The notes below the pieces were generated by a model that was given only the letters and a program-made list of their open reading frames with translations, searched no databases and had not been told where the DNA came from. Shown one piece after another: positions 14,358-19,439 of a DNA stretch of 19,439 nt. Both the position numbers and the translations under genes were made by a program. Source of the stretch: DATIKM01 sp035477595 (lineage in GTDB: Bacteria; Armatimonadota; Chthonomonadetes; Chthonomonadales; CAJBBX01); NCBI GenBank assembly GCA_035477595.1, contig DATIKM010000163.1, positions 1-19,439 on the forward strand, given 5' to 3'. Numbering within the stretch: position 1 is the stretch's first letter; each line of letters starts with the position of its first letter.

Positions 14358-15077
14358 TCACCTCCGACGCGCCACCCACAGGATCGCCTGATGGACGAGC
14401 CGCCGGTACGCGGGGTGCTCGTAGGCGGTCGGACCGTGGCCCAGCATGAGATAGACGACCCGGGACCGGCCCGACGTCTTCGCCCAGCCGATCGTAGGAC
14501 CGCTGGTCGCCTCCGTCGTCGTGAGCAGCGGTCGCACACCAGGCGACACTACGAAGCCTCCGTACGTCTCATCCACGATGGTGAAGTCGTCGACGCCGCG
14601 AGTGACGGGATGTCGCCGATCCGCGACGCGGACGTCGAAGCGCACGTCGTGCTGGAAGCGGGAGGCGGGCTGATGAACTCCGTTCACCGTCCGCGGCGCC
14701 AGCAGGAAGCGCCCGCCGATGATCTCCTCATACTCGGGCCAGTCGGGGTAGCTGGCCAGGCTGTGGTGGAGGGCGACGATGCCCTTGCCCTGGCGCAGCA
14801 GGCGCCGCAGGTCCTCCCGAGCCTCCTCCCCGATCGCGGCCGGCATGTCATACAGAACGAGTACGTCCCAACGGCGAGACGCCTCGGGGCGCCACTCCGC
14901 GTGCGCCGCGGGATGCGCCGCCTCGCGCCACTCGATGCCCTGCATCGAGCGCCACATCGCCTCGAACGGCGCTCGCTCGAAGTCGTGCCCGCCCGTCACG
15001 ACGAGCACCCGCACCGGGCCCTGCTCAGCCGGCGGCGGAGCAACGGCCAGTCCCGCTAACAGCCAGACCAGCAGCAT
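14358..15077 (-). CDS. ThuA-like domain protein, secreted
   Basis: ThuA-like proteins have a class I glutamine-amidotransferase-like fold; the founder is linked to trehalose and related disaccharide use in rhizobia, but the reaction of most members is unknown. From ATG 15077 it is 239 aa, with GGGAGG upstream. Residues 1-14 (MLLVWLLAGLAVAP) look like a signal peptide, with likely cleavage near AVA-PPP. Family motifs: VRVLVVTGGHDFERAPFEAMW, the GIVALHHSLASYPDWPEYEEIIGG block and a C-terminal RVVYLMLGHGPTAYEHPAYRRL. It follows the GH42 gene by 55 nt and abuts dapF, so it belongs to the glycan cluster. A longer frame to 15110 would read through the ribosome binding site. Confidence 0.9.
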   Translation of the reverse strand: MLLVWLLAGLAVAPPPAEQGPVRVLVVTGGHDFERAPFEAMWRSMQGIEWREAAHPAAHAEWRPEASRRWDVLVLYDMPAAIGEEAREDLRRLLRQGKGIVALHHSLASYPDWPEYEEIIGGRFLLAPRTVNGVHQPASRFQHDVRFDVRVADRRHPVTRGVDDFTIVDETYGGFVVSPGVRPLLTTTEATSGPTIGWAKTSGRSRVVYLMLGHGPTAYEHPAYRRLVHQAILWVARRR

Positions 15078-15132
15078 CGGCTCACCTCCCAGGTCCGCCA
15101 GCATGCCCACGACACGCGCAGCGCGGGGCTCA

Positions 15133-17112
15133 TCACTCGTAGCGAATGGCTACCACGGCGTAGGGCGCCATCGCGATGTCGCCAGTGTGTCGGTTGCCGG
15201 ACAACAGATCGATGCCGGGTCGGGCGAGCCGCACCCGCCCGGGGCGGTTGCACATCTCCACCGCCACGAGACCCGCTCCGGCAGCGCCCGAGCGCGGCGC
15301 AACGAGCACGTTGGCCGACGCGTCCGCCACCGGCAACACCCCGGCGGGATCGCCCGCAGCGCGCACCAGCCGCACCAGGTCCGCGGGCCGTGGCGCTGTC
15401 CCCAGGAGCACAATCTGGCCGCGACCCCGCTGGCGTCGCACCGCGGCCGCAAGCCCGGCGAGCGGGCCGTCGACGTACGTGGCCAGCACGTCGGACCCGC
15501 GCGGCTCGAAGCCGTCGTACCAGAGCGAACCCGTGGTCCGCACGCCATCCACCGTCTCTATCGCGTAGTCGCACGGATCGCCCGGCATCTGGTACCTGCA
15601 GTGCGCGCCCACCCATTCCTCCAGGTCGCCAAACGGGGCCCGGGTGTACTTCGTGGCGTATTCCGAGCGGTTGTCCGTCAGCGGGCCCGCGATCCAAGTG
15701 CCGCCGGCCTCGACCCACTCGAGCAGCCGGTCGCGCAGGCCGTCCTCGTTCAGCCAGGGCAGGAATGGCGACAGCACAACGCTGTACGGCTCAAGGGGAT
15801 GGCCAGCGCCAATGACGTCGATCCGGTACTGCGCTTCACGGAGCGGCGCATGGAAGCCCGCGATGACGCGGTCGGCGTAGCTGAAACCGTTCACCTGCGG
15901 CTGGAACTCGAACAGCCACCAGGCCGGGCTCGTGAAGTGGAGGGCAATCGAAGCGGGCTCGGGCCGCGTGCCCCGCAGAAACTCGCCCGCCCGCTGGAAG
16001 CCCTCCGCGACCTCGCGCACCTCCTCGAACACATGGAGCGGGCGACCGCACGAGTCCACCACGGAGCCGTGCATCAGCTCCTGACCGCTCCAGTGCGCCC
16101 GCCACAGCCAGTAGAGGTTCGCCTCGCCGCCCAGCGCAATGGGCAGCCAGGAGTTGGCGCGACAGAAGCCCGGCGCCTTGCACCCGTTGGCCGTCACGGA
16201 GCCGTTCCAGCACGTCTGAGTCTCGGTGTTCCAGAACGGGACCGGCTTCACCGCCCGGCAATAGTCCATCCAGAAGGTCGCGTCCGGCAGGTTCTCCATG
16301 CTGTTGTAGTGGTTGAACTGGACGACATCCAGCGCGCGATGGACCTTCTGGTAGTCGAGCCCGGCAAACGGCATCATATCTGTGCCGATGGGAACCGTGG
16401 TGAACCGGCGCAGCGTTGCGGCCTGCACCTCGGTGAACTCCACGTACTGGTCGGACTGGAAACGCATCCACGCCGAGAGCAGAGACGGGTGGTGCCAAGT
16501 ATCACGCCGGGGAACCGGGAGCTGGGCGAAGGACTGGTAGGTCTGGCTCCACAGGTGCGCACCCCATGCCTCGTTCATCGCCTCGACCGTACCGAACTGC
16601 GCGCGCATCGTTTCCTGGAACGCGCGGTGACACGACGAACAGCAGCACCCTCGGCCAGCGGGGTACATCTCGTTGTCGATCTGCCACCCGATGATCCCCG
16701 GACGCCCCCCGAACTCCTGAGCCATGCGCGTCACGATGCGCTCGCAGTGACCGCGATAGATCGGACTCGTCGGGCACGCGTGGCGCCGCGCGCCGTGCTG
16801 CGCCGGCACCCCGGAGTCCGACACGAGGAGCACCTCCGGGTAGCGCATGGTCAGCCAGACCGGAGGAGTGCAGGTGGGCGTGCACAGAATCGCGGCGATG
16901 CCTGCAGCTTCCAGCCGATCGAGCACATGGTGGAGCCATCCGAATTCGTAGTCGCCCTCCTGCCGCTCCATCCGGCTCCACGCGAACTCCCCGAGGCGCG
17001 CCACCGTGAGTCCCGCGCGCTGCATCAGCGCGATGTCCTCATCGACCTGTTCGTTCGGCCAGGCTTCCGGATAGTACGCAGCCCCGAGATAGGGCGGCTC
17101 AGCAATCGCCAT
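15133..17112 (-). CDS. GH42 family beta-galactosidase
   Basis: GH42 enzymes hydrolyse terminal beta-galactosides by a retaining double-displacement mechanism. From ATG 17112 the product is 659 aa, usual length, opening MAIAEPPYLGAAYYPEAWP. AAGGAG lies 7 nt upstream and the gap to the upstream sialidase gene is 11 nt. The TIM-barrel shows GWQIDNE with acid/base Glu148 and PVPFWNTETQTCWNG with probable nucleophile Glu297. Cys113 and the C-x-C-x2-C cluster 156/158/161 match the zinc site described in GH42. The middle and C-terminal regions (about 395-659) fit the trimerisation and beta domains. No signal peptide is visible, so it is probably cytoplasmic and acts on imported oligosaccharides. Substrate linkage cannot be read from sequence. 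Confidence 0.93.
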   Translation of the reverse strand: MAIAEPPYLGAAYYPEAWPNEQVDEDIALMQRAGLTVARLGEFAWSRMERQEGDYEFGWLHHVLDRLEAAGIAAILCTPTCTPPVWLTMRYPEVLLVSDSGVPAQHGARRHACPTSPIYRGHCERIVTRMAQEFGGRPGIIGWQIDNEMYPAGRGCCCSSCHRAFQETMRAQFGTVEAMNEAWGAHLWSQTYQSFAQLPVPRRDTWHHPSLLSAWMRFQSDQYVEFTEVQAATLRRFTTVPIGTDMMPFAGLDYQKVHRALDVVQFNHYNSMENLPDATFWMDYCRAVKPVPFWNTETQTCWNGSVTANGCKAPGFCRANSWLPIALGGEANLYWLWRAHWSGQELMHGSVVDSCGRPLHVFEEVREVAEGFQRAGEFLRGTRPEPASIALHFTSPAWWLFEFQPQVNGFSYADRVIAGFHAPLREAQYRIDVIGAGHPLEPYSVVLSPFLPWLNEDGLRDRLLEWVEAGGTWIAGPLTDNRSEYATKYTRAPFGDLEEWVGAHCRYQMPGDPCDYAIETVDGVRTTGSLWYDGFEPRGSDVLATYVDGPLAGLAAAVRRQRGRGQIVLLGTAPRPADLVRLVRAAGDPAGVLPVADASANVLVAPRSGAAGAGLVAVEMCNRPGRVRLARPGIDLLSGNRHTGDIAMAPYAVVAIRYE

Positions 17113-17123
17113 GGACGTGCTCC

Positions 17124-18230
17124 TTATTGCATCCCCGCTGGCCGGGGCAACGCCGCGCCCCTTATGCGGACAGCTATGGCGGCCGTCAGGCCCGGCTCCG
17201 CGGTCGTGCCGACGGTGTAATACATGCAGACAATGTCGCCCCCCGGAGCCGCAACCGCGCTGGGGTACCCGCAGTCGGTGTGAAGCGAGTCCGCCGCGAC
17301 GAGAGCGCGTCCCTGGAAGTCCCACGTACGCCCGTCGTCGCCGCTCACAACCACACCGACTCCGAACGGCGCCACGCGGTTGCCATAGAAGAGCGCGATT
17401 CGGGCGCCGGACAGATGCACCATATCGGCGGGGTGCTGCAGCCAGCCGCGCCTCGGCCCGCCCGTGAGCGGTGCCGGCGCCGACCAGGTTCGGCCGCCGT
17501 CCTCCGACTCGGCCACATCGAGCTGTCCCGCTACGGTGCGCATCGCGGCGAGCAGCCTGCCGTCGCGCGCTTCCAGCAGCGCGGTCTCATTGTGGCCGGC
17601 CGCCGAGATGAGGGTGAAGTCGCCCCACGTCCGCCCGTTGTCGCGCGACTTCAGGAAGCCGCTGATGTCGGGCCCGGCTCCGGGGGGCAACCTGACGGGT
17701 CCATCGTAACCAGGGGCGATGTTGCCATACACGTTCATCAGCGCGGTGCCGTCGCGCAGCGTGAGGATGCGGCCGTACGGAGAGCAGGCGCTGCCGAGCG
17801 GGCCGCGCTCGAGCGGGCGGCGATTCGACCATGTGCGCCCTCCGTCGGTCGAGGTCACATAATACAGGTCGAACCCGCCGGCCCGCGTGTCCCACTCGCC
17901 CGCGGCGTTGTACGAGCGGCACTCCGCATACCCGAGGACGAGCGTGCCGTCCCGCATCTGGCCGAAGGCGGGGTTGCGATCGTCCCACGGGCCGTCTACC
18001 ACCGTGCGCGGCTCGCTCCAGGTCCGGCCGCCGTCGCGCGACTCCACCCAGTCCAGGCGCCCGGCGCGACCCAGGTGCGGCGCGCCGCCGCGCACGATGG
18101 CCGCAAGGCGGCCGTCCCGCAGGCGCGTCAGCACAGGGAAGTAGCCGCACCCGGGCGCCGCGACGGCTCGATGGCGCACGGCGACCCGCGGCAGCGCGCC
18201 CTCCGGCGCTTGAGACGCTGCTCCATCCAT
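17124..18230 (-). CDS. Sialidase-like (BNR/Asp-box) six-bladed beta-propeller protein
   Basis: Proteins of this group are annotated as exo-alpha-sialidases, but many have other or unknown substrates. From ATG 18230 the product is 368 aa. Five Asp-box motifs are visible: SRDGGRTW (64-71), STDGGRTW (127-134), SRDNGRTW (195-202), SEDGGRTW (242-249) and SGDDGRTW (296-303), with RNPAFGQMRDGTLVLGY between the first two. I chose this start for its GGAGG at 5-nt spacing. An alternative ATG at 18326 overlaps the PIG-L gene by 41 nt but adds a basic, then hydrophobic N-terminus ending in ALA-EG that looks like a signal peptide, so secretion is possible. The stop TAA overlaps the ribosome binding site of the GH42 gene. 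I do not see a canonical FRIP motif. Confidence 0.85.
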   Translation of the reverse strand: MDGAASQAPEGALPRVAVRHRAVAAPGCGYFPVLTRLRDGRLAAIVRGGAPHLGRAGRLDWVESRDGGRTWSEPRTVVDGPWDDRNPAFGQMRDGTLVLGYAECRSYNAAGEWDTRAGGFDLYYVTSTDGGRTWSNRRPLERGPLGSACSPYGRILTLRDGTALMNVYGNIAPGYDGPVRLPPGAGPDISGFLKSRDNGRTWGDFTLISAAGHNETALLEARDGRLLAAMRTVAGQLDVAESEDGGRTWSAPAPLTGGPRRGWLQHPADMVHLSGARIALFYGNRVAPFGVGVVVSGDDGRTWDFQGRALVAADSLHTDCGYPSAVAAPGGDIVCMYYTVGTTAEPGLTAAIAVRIRGAALPRPAGMQ

Positions 18231-18285
18231 GGCCCCCTCCGCCAGGGCGATGTGGGCCGCCGCGATGGCAGCCACCGGCCAGCAC

Positions 18286-19104
18286 CTACGGAAACAGCCG
18301 CGCCAGTGCGTCCGGGTCCGGTACATGTCCGTACTCACTGATCTGGAAGGCCTCCGCCCAGCGGCACGCCACCGGCAGCAGGTCGCCCGCTTCCCGACGG
18401 ACCGTCGCCGCGGCAGCGCGCGCCATCTCCGCCAGACGCGCGCGCCGCGCCTCGGGCTCCGCCGGGAAGTCGGCGAACGCCACGTGCGCGCCCTCGTTGT
18501 ATGGGATCCACTCGTAGAACTGCGAGGCATGCGACGCCATCATGTCAATCTTGCGTTCGATGGCGCTGCCAATGTCGACGGCCACATCAGGACGGAAGGC
18601 GCCGCCTTCCGAGAACCGGTCGCGCCAGTAGGCGAACACGGGCAGCCGGCGCAGCGCCGGCGCGTCCGGGCACATGGCCGGCACCGTCAGCATGTAGGCA
18701 GCGTCCAGAACGAGGCGAGCGCAGTACCGATGGTCGCGGTGGTAGTCGACGGGCCGGTTCATCAGGACAAGATCGGGCCCGAGGCCGGGCGGTCCGGCGA
18801 GCCGCAGCGCCCGCACCACCCTCTCGGTGGCTTCCGGGGTTACGTGGAGCTCCCCATCAGTGTAGCCCAGACATGCGTACCCAGCGCCAATGACGGCCGC
18901 TGCGCGCAACGCCTCCTCGTGGCGGCGCCGCACCAACCTCTCTGGATGCTCGGCGTACTCGGCGGCGAAGTGACCCTTGCTGCCGTTGGTGACCGCTACG
19001 AAGCGCACCGTATCGCCACGGTCCCGCAGGAGAGCCGCCGTCCCACCGGCGTAGCTCTCGTTGTCGTCGGGGTGCGCCCCGATGCACACGACGTGCAGCC
19101 CCAT
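18286..19104 (-). CDS. PIG-L/LmbE-family N-deacetylase
   Basis: This family uses zinc to remove acetyl groups from N-acetylated sugars or amino-sugar conjugates (MshB, BshB, PIG-L). The product is 272 aa from ATG 19104, with GGAGG 6 nt upstream. The zinc-binding motif AHPDDNE is at residues 10-16 and the second metal motif PVDYHRDHR lies near 117-125; FVAVTNGSKGH matches the family. The middle part (RFSEGGAFRPDVAVDIGS, KIDMMASHASQFYEWIPYNEG) resembles the large group of uncharacterised members next to sugar-degradation genes. No signal peptide is visible. It is the first gene of the cluster running to dapF, with a 19-bp palindrome upstream. The substrate is not identifiable; an N-acetylated sugar is a reasonable guess. 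Confidence 0.92.
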   Translation of the reverse strand: MGLHVVCIGAHPDDNESYAGGTAALLRDRGDTVRFVAVTNGSKGHFAAEYAEHPERLVRRRHEEALRAAAVIGAGYACLGYTDGELHVTPEATERVVRALRLAGPPGLGPDLVLMNRPVDYHRDHRYCARLVLDAAYMLTVPAMCPDAPALRRLPVFAYWRDRFSEGGAFRPDVAVDIGSAIERKIDMMASHASQFYEWIPYNEGAHVAFADFPAEPEARRARLAEMARAAAATVRREAGDLLPVACRWAEAFQISEYGHVPDPDALARLFP

Positions 19105-19439
19105 GCCGCTCCTCCGGATCTACGCCGCTTCATGTGAGTGCGTGAATATCACGCACCGCCACGCCCGAGTCCTGCGCGAGCGACGGCGCGTGCCAGGTCA
19201 TGCAGGCCGCGGTGCGGCGCCGAGACCTCGCATCCCTGGCAGGTTTCGCCTGGCGCTCGCCACTCCGTCCGCGCCCTATGGAACAACCCGCTGTCCGGCA
19301 CGCAGGGGAACACACGGCGAGAGCGCATCGTCGGACGCGTAGTCGCACCATAGGTCCAGGGAAAGGCCGTCGCGACGCAGGTGTGCGGGTCGACGGACTA
19401 CGGAGCATGGGACGGAAGAAGAGCAACCAGGCACCTGTC
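19105..19439. other. Upstream region of the PIG-L gene, no supported gene
   Basis: These 335 bases contain the PIG-L ribosome binding site and the palindrome at 19138-19156. Open frames exist on both strands, up to about 98 codons, but they lack ribosome binding sites and recognisable motifs and are Arg/Pro-rich, as expected of noise in GC-rich DNA. I find no convincing -35/-10 pair, tRNA or terminator here. The upstream neighbour lies outside the window. Confidence 0.5.
19138..19156. promoter_or_regulatory. 19-bp palindrome, candidate operator of the glycan cluster
   Basis: GTGCGTGAATATCACGCAC has perfect 8-bp arms around a 3-bp centre. It begins 33 nt upstream of the PIG-L ATG, within the expected promoter/leader zone of a cluster of sugar-active genes. 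The length and symmetry fit a dimeric repressor or activator site. Which regulator would bind cannot be told, and I do not see a second copy in the window. Confidence 0.55.

Noticed and set aside
14779..17220. A plus-strand open frame of 813 codons antisense to the GH42 and ThuA-like genes
   Set aside because: It is Arg/His/Pro-rich with no recognisable domain and lies opposite well-supported genes. Long antisense frames are expected at this GC content.
19130..19426. A 98-codon minus-strand frame upstream of the PIG-L gene
   Set aside because: It has no ribosome binding site, is Arg-rich, has no recognisable motif, and runs through the palindrome.
1..19439. Mobile elements, CRISPR arrays, tRNA or rRNA genes, or an intein in dnaB
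   Set aside because: I saw no terminal repeats, transposase motifs, regularly spaced repeats or tRNA-like cloverleaf, and dnaB is continuous at normal length.

Overview
The window is a GC-rich bacterial chromosome segment of ordinary core genes plus a small carbohydrate-active cluster. I see no phage, transposon, CRISPR array, tRNA or rRNA. Almost every start codon has a strong GGAGG-type ribosome binding site. The combination points to a diderm bacterium of the Terrabacteria side, most plausibly Armatimonadota: a three-gene Mla-type lipid transport operon whose MCE protein appears fused to its own beta-barrel, an rpsL-rpsG-fusA-tuf operon, and a GH42/sialidase/PIG-L/ThuA cluster. The phylum is an inference from gene content, not from a phylogeny.

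Layout. (1) 1-3577, minus strand: the str operon rpsL (S12), rpsG (S7), fusA (EF-G) and tuf (EF-Tu, cut by the window edge). A good sigma70 promoter lies at 3548-3577. The predicted leader is about 230 nt and holds an intrinsic terminator (3390-3413) upstream of rpsL, with an upstream segment able to pair with the terminator's 5' arm; this looks like an attenuator. (2) 3649-6688, plus strand: uvrA, divergent from the str operon. (3) 13315-6672, minus strand: mlaE-mlaF-mlaD, rplI, dnaB and purD, converging on uvrA with a 17-bp overlap of the coding ends. A promoter matching both consensus hexamers, TTGACA-N18-TATAAT, sits on top of the first possible mlaE start codons, so the mRNA is probably leaderless from the third in-frame ATG. 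(4) 19104-13453, minus strand: PIG-L deacetylase, sialidase-like beta-propeller, GH42 beta-galactosidase and ThuA-like protein, with a dapF-like gene closely coupled to the end. A 19-bp palindrome lies just upstream of the first gene. The outermost 280 bases hold no gene I can support.

How the parts work together. Region 1 supplies ribosomal proteins and translation GTPases. Region 2 supplies nucleotide-excision repair. Region 3 mixes envelope lipid transport (permease, ATPase, MCE bridge) with ribosomal protein L9, the replicative helicase and a purine enzyme. Region 4 looks like an inducible module for deacetylating and cleaving galactose- or sialic-acid-like glycans. The most interesting points are the str leader attenuator, the leaderless mla promoter, the MCE/beta-barrel fusion, the palindrome ahead of the glycan cluster, and the dapF-like gene whose substrate-binding residues differ from the textbook enzyme.
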